DNA of 64,000 nucleotides, from NCBI GenBank assembly GCA_015075555.1, contig JABTUD010000002.1:496001-560000 (forward strand). The letters run 5' to 3'. Under the pieces are notes generated by a model. The model was not told the DNA's origin. It was given only the letters and a program-made list of their open reading frames with translations, and searched no databases. The stretch comes from Thermoflexaceae bacterium (lineage in GTDB: Bacteria > Chloroflexota > Dehalococcoidia > Tepidiformales > Tepidiformaceae). This document shows, in pieces, positions 1 through 8,185 of this stretch. A program made the position numbers and the translations under genes. Within the stretch, counting starts at the first letter, position 1, and each line of letters begins with the position of its first letter.

Positions 1-397
1 CGGGCTCGGCGCGGGTGATGGCTTTGCCGGCGTTGGTGGGGATGAGCCTGCCGCTGAGCGACCGGTAGGAGACGACAACTTCGGCCGCGCCGGAGGCGAT
101 CGCCATGGCGGCATGGTGAATGGTGCCGGCCAGCGATTCGCCGCCGCCCGGGTAGCGGTCCATGAAGCGCGTCTGCCGGACGCCGAGGGTCTGGGCGAGC
201 GTGTAGGGGTCAGTGGGCTCGATGCCGTAGGTGACAAAGCCGTCGATCTCGATGGGACTGACGCCGGCGTCCTCACAGGCGTTGAGAATCGCCTCCAGGG
301 CGAGGGAGAGAGCCGAACGGCCGCTGGCGCCGGGGCGCGAATAGCGCGTGTGCCCAATGCCGGCGATGGCAACCCGGTCCCTGAGGTTCCATGTCAT
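1..397 (-). CDS. Thiolase-like protein (SCP-x/lipid-transfer type), 3' end outside window
   Basis: Only the first 132 codons are inside the window; the frame is open to the left edge. The ATG at 397 follows an AAGGA about ten bases upstream. The N-terminus reads as a thiolase-superfamily start (VAIAGIGHTRYS), followed by a helix ending ACEDAG, then GGGESLAGTIHHAAMAIASG and AAEVVVS, the pattern of the acetyl-CoA acetyltransferase/SCP-x group. In active thiolases a Cys lies in the GG-x-C-like turn; here that turn (about residues 84-88) holds Glu-Ser and no Cys. Cys-less relatives include aldolases of the Ltp2 kind that cleave CoA-linked side chains and work with DUF35 partners. A role in the last C-C cleavage step of the CoA-ester catabolism encoded elsewhere in the window is plausible but inferred. 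Confidence 0.75.
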   Translation of the reverse strand, partial: MTWNLRDRVAIAGIGHTRYSRPGASGRSALSLALEAILNACEDAGVSPIEIDGFVTYGIEPTDPYTLAQTLGVRQTRFMDRYPGGGESLAGTIHHAAMAIASGAAEVVVSYRSLSGRLIPTNAGKAITRAEP

Positions 398-571
398 CCG
401 AATCGATCCTTACGCGGGGCGAATGGGGGTTCCCCGGGAGCTCCCGTCCCCCTCAGGTGACCGGGAGCGGAATGGTCCCTTTGCCTGGGTCGCGGGCGCA
501 CCCCCGCGGGAACGGGCGCGGGGATGAGCCATTGCCGGGCCGGGCGCGCTCCCGGTACGGCTGGATGGCGG

Positions 572-1048
572 TCATCGAACAACGCGGTCTCCCCTGTTCG
601 CAAAGACCCACGCTGACATGAGCGCGAAGCGGATCACGGTCGCGACGCCGCCCGAGCCAACGGCGAGGAGGGTCTCCACGAATTGCCGGGGCTCGTGGAC
701 GAGGCTGAGGGCGGTGTGGAGCGTGAGGGTGGAGGCGCCCAGGCCCAGCAGGTAGGCGGCGCCGTAGCGGGCGCCCTGGATGGCGAGGGCGTCCCCGGTG
801 TCCTTGAAGGTGTAGCGCCGGTTTGCGCCGAAGTTGAAGGCCATGGTGAGGGTGAGCGCCACGACGTTGGCGACCAGGGGGTCCAGGTAGACCCTTCCCA
901 GGGCGTAGAGGCCCACGAAGGCGACCGTACAGACGGCGCCGATCAGGGCGAAGGAGAGGAAGGTGCGGGCGCTGCCCGGGGACGGAATCGCGAGCCAGAA
1001 AGGCGCCCGGGGTCGACGCGGCCGTCCGCCGGCCTGGTCGCGGATCAC
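572..1048 (-). CDS. GtrA family small membrane protein
   Basis: About 158 residues from a GTG at 1048 (GAGG lies upstream). There is no suitable ATG close to the conserved part, and the frame further upstream only shadows the opposite-strand gene. Four hydrophobic segments follow a short Pro/Arg-rich N-terminus: FLSFALIGAVCTVAFVG, LVANVVALTLTMAFNF, AAYLLGLGASTLTLHT and VATVIRFALMSAWVF. The FNFGANRRYTF stretch after the second segment and R-F-ALMSAWVF near the C-terminus are typical of GtrA proteins, which are thought to move polyprenyl-linked sugars or sit beside glycosyltransferases. The gene is divergent from a GT-C type membrane glycosyltransferase-like gene, which supports a role in cell-envelope glycosylation. 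The exact start is uncertain. Confidence 0.75.
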   Translation of the reverse strand: MIRDQAGGRPRRPRAPFWLAIPSPGSARTFLSFALIGAVCTVAFVGLYALGRVYLDPLVANVVALTLTMAFNFGANRRYTFKDTGDALAIQGARYGAAYLLGLGASTLTLHTALSLVHEPRQFVETLLAVGSGGVATVIRFALMSAWVFANRGDRVVR

Positions 1049-1222
1049 GTGGTGGGCCTCACGGGCGGATTGTATCGGCGGAGGCGGTTGCCTTCCACGA
1101 ACAGCGGCGAGTGCAGGTGGGCCGCCCGGTCTGGCCCGTGACCGGCGCGCCCCGTAATGTTGGGCTCCCGGACGGGTGCGGCGGGAGCGGCGGGCCGGGC
1201 ACAACGGGGCGAGGAGGGTCTG

Positions 1223-2653
1223 TTGCAATTGCCGCGCTTCGACGACCGGTGGGCGGCTCTTGCGCTTATCGCTGCACTGGCCCTTTCCCTGGTGGTGTAC
1301 TGGCCCGGACTCACCTCGCCCTTTCATGGCGATGACTATCGCTACCTGCTGGCCTCGCGCGACATGTCGGGGGGCGCGTTCCTTCGCGACGCGTTCTACC
1401 CGTGGGCAGACACGGCCGGGTCGGAGATAGCCGCGGACCACTGGCGACCGCTTTCGTGGACCTGGTTCCGGGTGCAGTATGTGGTCTTTGGCGAGGACCC
1501 GCTCGGCTATCACCTCACGAGTCTTGCCGCCCACCTGGCGGGGGTGTGGGTGGTATGGCTGCTGGCGCGGCGGCTTTCGTTCCATCCGCTCGGGGTGGCG
1601 GCTGCGACGCTTGCCTTCGCGGTTCACCCGGCTGGATTTGAATCGGTCACCTGGATTGCTGCACTCAGCCTTGTGGGCTTTCCGCTTGCTCTCGGCGGGC
1701 TGCTGGCCTTCATGGCAGCAGCCGAGTTGCCGGGCGGGCGGAAACGCTGCCTGTACCATGCGTTGGCGCTGTTCCTAATCACGGCCGGGCTGCTGAACCG
1801 CGAGACGGCGGTCGCTGTGTTCCCGGCGCTGGGCTGTTGGTATCTGCTGGTGGGGCGGCGCGCGAGCCTCCGCGAGCGGCGCGCCTATTTTCCACTCGTG
1901 CCGTACGTGGCCCTGGTGGCCGTCTATGCCCTGGCGAGCACGTGGTTCTTCACGGTGCGAAGCGATCAGAAGTTGAGTGCCGACGTCGGCGCCCTGGAGA
2001 ACGGGTGGTTCTACGTTCAACAGGCGCTCGTGCCGACGACAATGGAAGGGAACAGCCTGGTAACGGGAACGCAGCAGGCACTGGGGGTGGCCGTGCTGTG
2101 CATCCCGCTGGTTGCGCTGGCCGCGCGCCGGCGGGTTTTGCTCGCACTGAGCCTGGGGTTCCTGGGCGCGATTGTGCCGTATGCGATGTTCAATGTTGGC
2201 CGGGGGCCGCGCTACTTCTATTTCCCGGGAGCCTTCCTGGCCCTTGTCGCCGGGTCGGCGGTGACGGAGCTCGTACCGGTGCTGGCGGGTGCGGCAAAGG
2301 GCCGGATGGCCGCGGTGGCGGCCAGGGTGGGATTGGTGGCGATAGCCAGTGTGGTGGGGGTTGTTGGGAATCGGCGCGTGGCGAACTACGTCGAGACGGT
2401 GCCGGAAGTCCAGCAGCGGTGGGTGAATGACCTCAAGAGGATCTACCCGGAGCTCCCCGACGGCGGCACGCTCTACGTGACGAACGTGCCCTTCCGGATG
2501 GGGCTCCTGAACGGGTTTGTGCTACAGCCCACCGTGGACTACCTCTACCCGGAAGGAACCCACCCTGTGAAGATGTTCTACCGGGTCAACCTTGAGGACG
2601 TGCGGCCCTGGCTGGAGCCGGACGACAGGCTCTTCGTCTTCGGCGAGCAGTAG
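1223..2653 (+). CDS. Polytopic membrane protein, GT-C/PMT-like glycosyltransferase
   Basis: I chose the TTG at 1223 because a GAGGAGG at 1211-1217 sits five bases upstream. An in-frame ATG at 1157 has no ribosome binding site and would add 22 Arg/Gly-rich residues before the first membrane helix. The protein of about 476 residues has many hydrophobic segments. Its first periplasmic loop carries FHGDDYRYL (an Asp-Asp pair as in GT-C catalytic loops), then HWRPLSW, GYHLTSLAAHLA and AFAVHPAGFESVTWI. This order matches bacterial relatives of O-mannosyltransferase/TMTC-like proteins that transfer sugars from polyprenyl phosphate donors. The C-terminus from about residue 390 is soluble. It faces the GtrA gene across a divergent gap. 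Acceptor and sugar are unknown. Confidence 0.7.
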   Translation: MQLPRFDDRWAALALIAALALSLVVYWPGLTSPFHGDDYRYLLASRDMSGGAFLRDAFYPWADTAGSEIAADHWRPLSWTWFRVQYVVFGEDPLGYHLTSLAAHLAGVWVVWLLARRLSFHPLGVAAATLAFAVHPAGFESVTWIAALSLVGFPLALGGLLAFMAAAELPGGRKRCLYHALALFLITAGLLNRETAVAVFPALGCWYLLVGRRASLRERRAYFPLVPYVALVAVYALASTWFFTVRSDQKLSADVGALENGWFYVQQALVPTTMEGNSLVTGTQQALGVAVLCIPLVALAARRRVLLALSLGFLGAIVPYAMFNVGRGPRYFYFPGAFLALVAGSAVTELVPVLAGAAKGRMAAVAARVGLVAIASVVGVVGNRRVANYVETVPEVQQRWVNDLKRIYPELPDGGTLYVTNVPFRMGLLNGFVLQPTVDYLYPEGTHPVKMFYRVNLEDVRPWLEPDDRLFVFGEQ

Positions 2654-2769
2654 GCCGGCCCGGCGCAGTGCGTTTCTGCAAAAAGAGGGCCTCGAATTGC
2701 GACCGCGGGCCTGGCCGCGTAGCCTTCTGTGATTCCAGTCCGGCGAGGGGCCGGCAGGGGCAGGCACCC

Positions 2770-3723
2770 ATGCGAGTCTTTCGAACGCCCGCCGAGCGCT
2801 TCGCGGGATTGCCCGGGTACGCGTTCGCGCCACGCTACTGCGATGTCGCTGTCGAAGATGAAACGTTCCAGATGCACTACGTGGACGAGGGGAGCGGCGA
2901 ACGGGGGGTTGCGCTCCTTGTCCACGGGATGCCCACATGGGCCTATCTCTACCGGCGAATGATCCCGCCCCTGGCGGCGGCGGGGTTTCGCTGCATAGCG
3001 CCCGACCACATCGGCTTCGGCCGGAGCGACAAGGTGCTGGACGACAGCTGGTACACGATAGAGCACCACAGCCTCGCCCTGCGGTCGCTTGTCGAAAGGC
3101 TGGACCTGGAGCGAGTGACGCTGGTCTGCCAGGACTGGGGCGGGCCAATCGGGCTGCGCCAGGCAGCTGATATGCCCGGCCGCTTCGAGCGGCTGGTGAT
3201 CATGAACACATGGCTCCACCACGAGGGTTTCGAATACACAGAAGCGGCGCGGCGCTGGCAGTCACTGTGGCAGGCAGGGGGGCCGATGGTTGAGCTGCAG
3301 GGGTGCGGGCTGGTGATGCAGACGTACCTTGCCAGCTTCCCGCGGGGGAGGGCCGAGCCCCTCACAGCGAACGAGGCCCTCCTCGCCTATGAGGCGCCCT
3401 TCCCTGACAGGGAGGCAAAGGCTGGCCCGCGCCGGTTCCCGCTCTCCATCCCAATCGACGGGCAGAACCCCGGGGTGGCGAGCGAGGGCCAGCGCTGCTG
3501 GGAGGCGCTGCTGGGCTGGCGGAAGCCAGTGCACTTCATCTGGGGTTCGGCCGACCAGATCTTCAGCGAGGCATGGGGGCGGCAGTGGGCTGCGCACTTC
3601 CCGCAATCGACCTTTGACGCGCTCGAAGCGGGCCATTTCCTGCAGGAGACGCACGGAGAGGAGATCGTGGCAATCCTGCTTGAGCGGATTGCCGGGGAAA
3701 GGACACCGGTGACGGGGAGATGA
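2770..3723 (+). CDS. Haloalkane dehalogenase-like alpha/beta hydrolase (subfamily I)
   Basis: The ATG at 2770 gives the family-typical start MRVFRTPAERFAGLPGY; an earlier in-frame ATG at 2668 only adds unrelated sequence. At 317 residues it is close to Xanthobacter DhlA in length and residue numbering. The nucleophile is Asp122 in VCQDWGG with Trp123 beside it as the likely halide ligand, the acid is Asp262 in WGSADQIF, and the base is His289 in EAGHF. The oxyanion loop is HGMPTW at 52-57. Enzymes with this set hydrolyse C-halogen bonds through an aspartyl ester intermediate in the cytoplasm. Substrate range cannot be read from sequence, and some relatives act on other esters. The stop codon overlaps the next gene's ATG (ATGA at 3720), so the two are probably co-translated. 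Confidence 0.82.
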   Translation: MRVFRTPAERFAGLPGYAFAPRYCDVAVEDETFQMHYVDEGSGERGVALLVHGMPTWAYLYRRMIPPLAAAGFRCIAPDHIGFGRSDKVLDDSWYTIEHHSLALRSLVERLDLERVTLVCQDWGGPIGLRQAADMPGRFERLVIMNTWLHHEGFEYTEAARRWQSLWQAGGPMVELQGCGLVMQTYLASFPRGRAEPLTANEALLAYEAPFPDREAKAGPRRFPLSIPIDGQNPGVASEGQRCWEALLGWRKPVHFIWGSADQIFSEAWGRQWAAHFPQSTFDALEAGHFLQETHGEEIVAILLERIAGERTPVTGR

Positions 3724-4622
3724 GCGAGCGCTTCGAGATCGTGTTCCTGGGCACGGGCAGCCCTCTGCCCAACGCCGACCGCTGCGGGGCTGGCAACGTG
3801 GTCGTGGCGGGGGACACACACGTGCTCGTCGATTGCGGTTGGGGCGCGGCCCGGCGACTGGTCCCGGCGGGGGTACGGCCGGCCTCGATTGATGTGGCGA
3901 TCTTCACGCACATGCACACAGACCACATGACGGATGTGCCGGACTTCCTCTTCCAGCGCTGGACCGGGGGTGCGAGCACGCCGCTGCGGGTGTTCGGGCC
4001 CGAAGGAACGCAGGAGATGATCGATGGTTTCCTGCTGGCGCTGCGGCGCGACATCGGGTTCCGCAAGGCGCACCACGGCGACAAGCTCCACCCGGACGGC
4101 ATCACTGTGCAGGTGACGGAGGTGCCCGCCACGGGCGAGCCGCTGCCATTCCTGGCGGCCGGCGGGCTATCGTTCGAGAGCTTCGAGGTCGACCACTTTC
4201 CAGTCGTGCCGGCCTTCGGCTACCGGGTGAGGTTCGACGGGCGTTCGGCGGTGCTATCGGGGGATACGTCATTCTGCGAGACGCTGGCGACGGCCGCCGA
4301 AGGGGCCGACATGCTGGTCTGCGAAGCAATGAACGCCGCGATGCTGCAGCAGGTGATCGGCCTGCTCAGGTTTGCGGGGCGCAGCCGCGAGGCAGGGCTC
4401 CTCGAAGACGTGCCGTCGTATCACATGCCCACCGAAGACGTGGCCCGCCTGGCCGCACAGGCGGGCGTGGGCGAAGTGGTGCTCTCCCATCTCATTCCGC
4501 CCATCCCGAACGACACGGAGCGCGAGACGGACTTCATGGCGGGGATGAACGCCACCTACGGTGGCCGCGTGCGGGTAGCGCGCGACATGCAGCGCATAGA
4601 GGTGAGCAGGCGCCAGGCGTGA
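3720..4622 (+). CDS. MBL-fold metallo-hydrolase (RNase Z/arylsulfatase-like subgroup)
   Basis: A 300-residue metallo-beta-lactamase fold protein. The N-terminal strand holds FLGTGSPLPNADRCGAG, typical of the RNase Z/AtsA-like branch. The metal motif is H64-x-H66-x-D68-H69 (THMHTDHM), and further ligands are likely His195-region (VDHFPVVPAFGYR), the Asp of LSGDTSFCE and the His of VVLSHLIPP near residue 258. It probably binds two zinc ions and hydrolyses an ester, lactone or phosphodiester. It starts inside the stop of the dehalogenase gene, so the pair may handle successive steps on one substrate; that link is inference from overlap. It lacks the exosite expected of a true tRNA 3' processing RNase Z. 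Confidence 0.8.
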   Translation: MSERFEIVFLGTGSPLPNADRCGAGNVVVAGDTHVLVDCGWGAARRLVPAGVRPASIDVAIFTHMHTDHMTDVPDFLFQRWTGGASTPLRVFGPEGTQEMIDGFLLALRRDIGFRKAHHGDKLHPDGITVQVTEVPATGEPLPFLAAGGLSFESFEVDHFPVVPAFGYRVRFDGRSAVLSGDTSFCETLATAAEGADMLVCEAMNAAMLQQVIGLLRFAGRSREAGLLEDVPSYHMPTEDVARLAAQAGVGEVVLSHLIPPIPNDTERETDFMAGMNATYGGRVRVARDMQRIEVSRRQA

Positions 4623-4694
4623 TTGCGGCGAGGCCGGCCGCCGCCGCATGGGGTATAGTCGCGACGCGACAAGCGCAACAGGTGGAGGTAAGCC

Positions 4695-5537
4695 GTGGCA
4701 GGTACGCAGGTTCTGCTCGACGGTCTGACGTTCCCGGAGGGCCCGCGCTGGCACGAGGGGCGGCTCTGGTTCTCCGACTTCTACTCACACCGGGTGGTTG
4801 CCGTCGACATGAACGGCGACGCTGAGACGATCGTCGAGATTCCGGGACAGCCGTCCGGGCTGGGCTGGCTTCCCGACGGTCGCCTGCTGGCCGTGTCGAT
4901 GACGGACCGGAAGCTGCTGCGCCTCGAACACGGCGGACTGGTCGAGCATGCCGATCTCTCCGCAATTGCCACCTTCCACTGCAACGACATGGTCGTGGAC
5001 AGCGAGGGAAGGGCGTACGTGGGGAACTTCGGGTCGGACTATTCGACAGGCGAGCCGTTGCAGGCGGCGAAGCTGGCGCGAGTGGACCCCGATGGCGGCG
5101 TATCGGTCGCGGCAGAGGGCCTGATGTTCCCGAACGGCGCGGTCATCACCCCCGATGGGGGCACGCTCATCATCGGAGAGACGTTTGCGCGCTGCCTGAC
5201 GGCGTTCGACCACGCCGCCGACGGGAGTCTCTCGAACCGGCGGGTGTGGGCGAACATCGAACCGCACTTCCCCGATGGCATCTGCCTGGACGCGGAGGGG
5301 GCGGTATGGGTGGCCGACCCGCGGGGCAACTGCGTGGTGCGGGTGGCGGAAGGCGGGGCGGTTCTCCAGGAGATCTCGACCGGAGACCGTGGGGCGTTCG
5401 CCTGCATGCTCGGCGGCGAAGACCGGCGCACGCTGTTCATCTGCACGGCGGCGGGGTCGGGCGAGGTGGCGGCGGCGAAACGTTCAGGGCAGATCGAATT
5501 CGTCCGGGTCGACGACCCGCACGCGGGGTGGCCGTAG
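4695..5537 (+). CDS. SMP-30/gluconolactonase/LRE family lactonase
   Basis: The start is GTG at 4695 with GGAGG eight bases upstream, which gives the usual beginning LLDGLTFPEGPRWHEGRLWF. The 280 residues form the six-bladed propeller of the SMP-30 family. The single divalent-metal site is complete: Glu15 (FPEGPRW), Asn97 (HCNDMVVD), Asn147 (MFPNGAV) and Asp194 (FPDGICLD). Such enzymes open sugar or aromatic lactones in the cytoplasm. A TATAGT hexamer at 4654-4659 could be a -10 element, but no convincing -35 lies at the right distance. The gene is about 70 bases downstream of the MBL gene and may have its own promoter. Confidence 0.85.
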   Translation: MAGTQVLLDGLTFPEGPRWHEGRLWFSDFYSHRVVAVDMNGDAETIVEIPGQPSGLGWLPDGRLLAVSMTDRKLLRLEHGGLVEHADLSAIATFHCNDMVVDSEGRAYVGNFGSDYSTGEPLQAAKLARVDPDGGVSVAAEGLMFPNGAVITPDGGTLIIGETFARCLTAFDHAADGSLSNRRVWANIEPHFPDGICLDAEGAVWVADPRGNCVVRVAEGGAVLQEISTGDRGAFACMLGGEDRRTLFICTAAGSGEVAAAKRSGQIEFVRVDDPHAGWP

Positions 5538-5591
5538 GGCGCCCACACTGCCGGCTGGCAGCAGCGTCCGGGGACGTAATAGACTTCGACA

Positions 5592-6278
5592 ATGGCATAC
5601 AGTGGCGAGGCCGATGGCACGGCGCTGTCGCTGGCCGGGCTGGCGGCGCTGTTCGACCGGATGGCGGATGGGGTCTACGCCGTCGATTCCGGGCAGCATG
5701 TTGTCTACTGGAACCCTGCCGCCGAGCGCATCACGGGCGTGACGGGCGAGGAGGCGGTGGGCCGGCAGTGCTACGACGTCATGGCAGGGACCGATATCGC
5801 GGGCCGGTGCTATTGCCGGGTCGATTGCGACACCATTGTCTGCGCGCGTCGCGGAGAGGGAGTGGAAAGCTACGACGTGCTGGCCAGGCCCGGTGAAAGG
5901 CGTCTGTGGGTGAATATGAGCATCCTGCCCGTGCGCACGGCCGGTTTCGACCAGCCACTTGCCGTTCACATCTTTCGCGACATCACCAGGCCCCGGATGG
6001 CGGAGGTTCTCGCCGAAGAGGCGGTCGCAGTGGTGGCGCGCTACGCGGAGGCCATCCAGACGGCGCAACCGGGTGAACCGGTGGCCGACCACCTGACGCC
6101 GCGCGAGCTGGAAGTGCTCCGGCTGCTGGCGGCCGGGGCAACGGTCCGGGCCATCGCCCTTGAGCTGGTGATCACCCCGGCGACGGTGCGGGCGCACATC
6201 GAGCACCTGATGAACAAGCTGGGCGCGCACACAAGGCTGCAGGCCGTGGTGGTGGCGGCGCGCAGGGACCTTCTCTAA
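5592..6278 (+). CDS. PAS domain-LuxR transcriptional regulator with Cys-rich PAS loop
   Basis: A 228-residue one-component regulator. Residues 15-130 form a PAS domain (GVYAVDSGQHVVYWNPAAE, then IFRDITRPRMAEV). Residues 165-222 form a LuxR/GerE helix-turn-helix (LTPRELEVLRLLAAGATVR, TPATVRAHIEHLMNKLGAHT). The PAS loop is rich in cysteine: Cys60, Cys73, Cys75, Cys79 and Cys84, the last four as CYCRVDCDTIVC. Similar loops occur in PAS sensors that hold metal, haem or an iron-sulfur cluster, so redox or oxygen sensing is possible but not shown. No receiver domain is present. It lies directly upstream of the diiron/ferredoxin cassette on the same strand and is a good candidate for its regulator. 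Confidence 0.85.
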   Translation: MAYSGEADGTALSLAGLAALFDRMADGVYAVDSGQHVVYWNPAAERITGVTGEEAVGRQCYDVMAGTDIAGRCYCRVDCDTIVCARRGEGVESYDVLARPGERRLWVNMSILPVRTAGFDQPLAVHIFRDITRPRMAEVLAEEAVAVVARYAEAIQTAQPGEPVADHLTPRELEVLRLLAAGATVRAIALELVITPATVRAHIEHLMNKLGAHTRLQAVVVAARRDLL

Positions 6279-6335
6279 CAGCTCCTGGAACAGCCCCCCG
6301 GCCCCGAGACTAGTGCATTTGCCCGATGCGAGCGG

Positions 6336-6397
6336 GCAACGCTCGTTCCTACCGTCGCAGTAGCGTCAGCCTGGCCGCCTTGAGCGGCGAGCGTTGC
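6336..6397. promoter_or_regulatory. Inverted repeat in the leader of the diiron cassette
   Basis: A perfect ten-base inverted repeat, GCAACGCTCG at 6336-6345 and CGAGCGTTGC at 6388-6397, is separated by 42 bases. A smaller GCCCG/CGGGC hairpin lies immediately before it (6321-6337). The block falls in the 148-base gap between the PAS-LuxR gene and the diiron gene. It could be a pair of operator half-sites for the upstream regulator or a leader RNA structure. I cannot tell which from sequence alone. Confidence 0.4.
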
Positions 6398-6426
6398 TGG
6401 CGCGCGAGCAAAGGAAGGAGCCAGGG

Positions 6427-7683
6427 ATGGTCACAACCACGGAAGTTCTGCAGAAGGGCCTGGAGCGGGGATGGAGCTCGGTGATGGTGCAGCGCGCCCT
6501 CGCCGTCGGGGTCACGCCGGATGCCATAGACCGCGCCATGGAGATGGGCCTTTCGCTGCGGCAGGCGGAGCAGCTCATAGCGCGGGCCGAGGCGATGCAA
6601 AAGGGCGAGTTCTACACCCCGGACCAGCAGGAGTATATCGACCGGGTGAAGCAGGGCCGCTACCACCTGGAATGGCTGACGGACAAGCGTCCAACATGGG
6701 GTGTCCGGGGAGAGCGGCGCGACCCGAATCGCGGCCTTACGCTGATGGACATCAACCGGGAGTTCGCCGGCGACGCGGAAGATGCGCCGGAAGGCCGGAG
6801 CATGGCCGCCCGCGGCTCAACGCTCGACCCCGACACGACCTACCCCGACATGGGCTACATCTACAACCAGAAGTACCAGGTGTGGGCCGACAACGTGGTG
6901 CCCCTGTATGAGGAGGCTGTGCAGCGCCAGTGGAGCGCGACGCGAGACATCCCCTGGGACACGTTGCAGCCGCTGCCCGACGACCTGGAGCGCGCCCAGT
7001 GCCAGATCTCCACGTTCCTCACAGAGGTGGAGATGGTGGCCAGCGACTTCCCGGCGAAGTGGCTGTGGCGCATGAACCAGCACTTCCATGAAGTGAAGAT
7101 GTTCCTCTGCACGCAGGCGATGGACGAAGCCCGCCACCTCGAGGTGTTCCGCAAGCGGGCACTCGCCAATGGCGGCGGCCTGCTCCGCTGCCGCGCCGAT
7201 ACTGAGATGGGGCTGGCGAGCATCCTCCTGGCGCCGACCTACATCCAGGGCTCGTTCCTGATGCACGTTGGGGGCGAAGGGCTCGTGCTCGACATCTTCC
7301 GGGCGGGCGAGTTCCTGGCCCAGAACAAGTGCGAAAAGGAGATCTACCGGCTCTGCATGCAGGACGAGGCGCGCCATGTCTCCTACGGCACGATGCACCT
7401 CAAGTACTTCCTCGAACATCACCCCGACCGGGCTGAGGCGGAAGAAGAGCTCCACGTCGTGGCCGATGCCTTCGAGCGCGGCTTCGCGACCTTCCTGGTG
7501 AACCCCTGGATCATCGAGCCCCTGGCAGTGCTGGCGGGCGGCGGGATTGCCCACATCGACCGGGGAATGGAGGCAGTGAAGATCGTGTGGCGCCGGATTG
7601 TGGATGAATACCTGAACCGCTGCGAACTGGCGGGCTTCGACAGGCGTTCGAAGATCAAGCTGCCCGCGGCGCCGCCGTATTGA
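6427..7683 (+). CDS. Ferritin-like diiron protein, putative oxygenase/oxidase
   Basis: I chose the ATG at 6427, preceded by AAGGAAGGAG; an in-frame TTG at 6394 lies upstream of that ribosome binding site. The 418-residue protein has an N-terminal helical part (1-130) and then a four-helix diiron domain. The ligand set is complete: Glu200 or Glu202 (LTEVEM), Glu234 and His237 (MDEARH), Glu284 (GGEGLVLD), and Glu314 and His317 (QDEARH). This E/ExxH/E/ExxH arrangement is that of ferritin-like oxygenases such as R2-like and AurF-like enzymes, which activate O2. I do not recognise a named family. It is followed by an SCP2-like protein and overlaps in operon with a 2[4Fe-4S] ferredoxin, the expected electron donor for a diiron oxygenase. 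Substrate unknown; a hydrophobic one is suggested by the SCP2-like partner. Confidence 0.75.
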   Translation: MVTTTEVLQKGLERGWSSVMVQRALAVGVTPDAIDRAMEMGLSLRQAEQLIARAEAMQKGEFYTPDQQEYIDRVKQGRYHLEWLTDKRPTWGVRGERRDPNRGLTLMDINREFAGDAEDAPEGRSMAARGSTLDPDTTYPDMGYIYNQKYQVWADNVVPLYEEAVQRQWSATRDIPWDTLQPLPDDLERAQCQISTFLTEVEMVASDFPAKWLWRMNQHFHEVKMFLCTQAMDEARHLEVFRKRALANGGGLLRCRADTEMGLASILLAPTYIQGSFLMHVGGEGLVLDIFRAGEFLAQNKCEKEIYRLCMQDEARHVSYGTMHLKYFLEHHPDRAEAEEELHVVADAFERGFATFLVNPWIIEPLAVLAGGGIAHIDRGMEAVKIVWRRIVDEYLNRCELAGFDRRSKIKLPAAPPY

Positions 7684-7732
7684 GCCGCCACGCCGTCTCC
7701 AGGATCAGTCCACAGGAAAGCAAGGTGATGCT

Positions 7733-8185
7733 ATGACCACAGCGACCACGTGCCCATTCCCTTCGACAAGCTGGTTCGAGGCGGTCGGAGAGGCCGCCAG
7801 AAAGGATGAGGAGACCTTCCGCAAACTCGGCTTCATCGACACCACGCTCGGAATAGAGGTGGTGGCGGGGGAGGGAGCGGCCCGGGACCGGACGTTCGTG
7901 CTGCGTTTCGGCGCCTATTCTCTCGATGAAGCCCGCGAGGTGGCTGCAGCGGAGGGGGTTGACTTCACACTGCGCGCTTCGTCGGCAGCATGGGAGGAGA
8001 TGATCCGTAATATCCGCGAAAACGGCGGCGCCGACCTGCGGCATACGCTGAACTACCTGCACTTCGGCGTGATTGACCTCCGCGCGGAAGACCAGTTGAA
8101 GGCCGACCTGTTCTTCCGCGTCAACGGCAGCCTGCAGGCGTTCTTCGACGCATCGGCGAACATCGCGACCGAATTCCCCGGGTGA
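7733..8185 (+). CDS. SCP2-like small protein in diiron cassette
   Basis: A 150-residue soluble protein without a signal peptide. The pattern of a helix (WFEAVGEAARKDEETFRKLG), a strand region (IEVVAGEG, RTFVLRFGAYS), then FTLRASSAAWEEMIRN and a C-terminal FFRVNGSLQAFFDASANIA resembles the sterol carrier protein 2 fold. The DFTLRAS-x-x-xWEEM segment corresponds to the strand-helix found in SCP2-like domains. Such folds bind lipids or acyl-CoA in a hydrophobic tunnel. Its 50-base distance from the diiron gene and four-base overlap (GTGA) with the ferredoxin gene suggest a substrate-binding or coupling component of a three-part oxygenase. The fold assignment is from pattern only and needs structural confirmation. 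Confidence 0.6.
   Translation: MTTATTCPFPSTSWFEAVGEAARKDEETFRKLGFIDTTLGIEVVAGEGAARDRTFVLRFGAYSLDEAREVAAAEGVDFTLRASSAAWEEMIRNIRENGGADLRHTLNYLHFGVIDLRAEDQLKADLFFRVNGSLQAFFDASANIATEFPG

Noticed and set aside
1049-1759. Minus-strand extension of the GtrA frame
   Set aside because: The added N-terminal part is Arg/Pro-rich, opposite the membrane glycosyltransferase gene, and has no family similarity.
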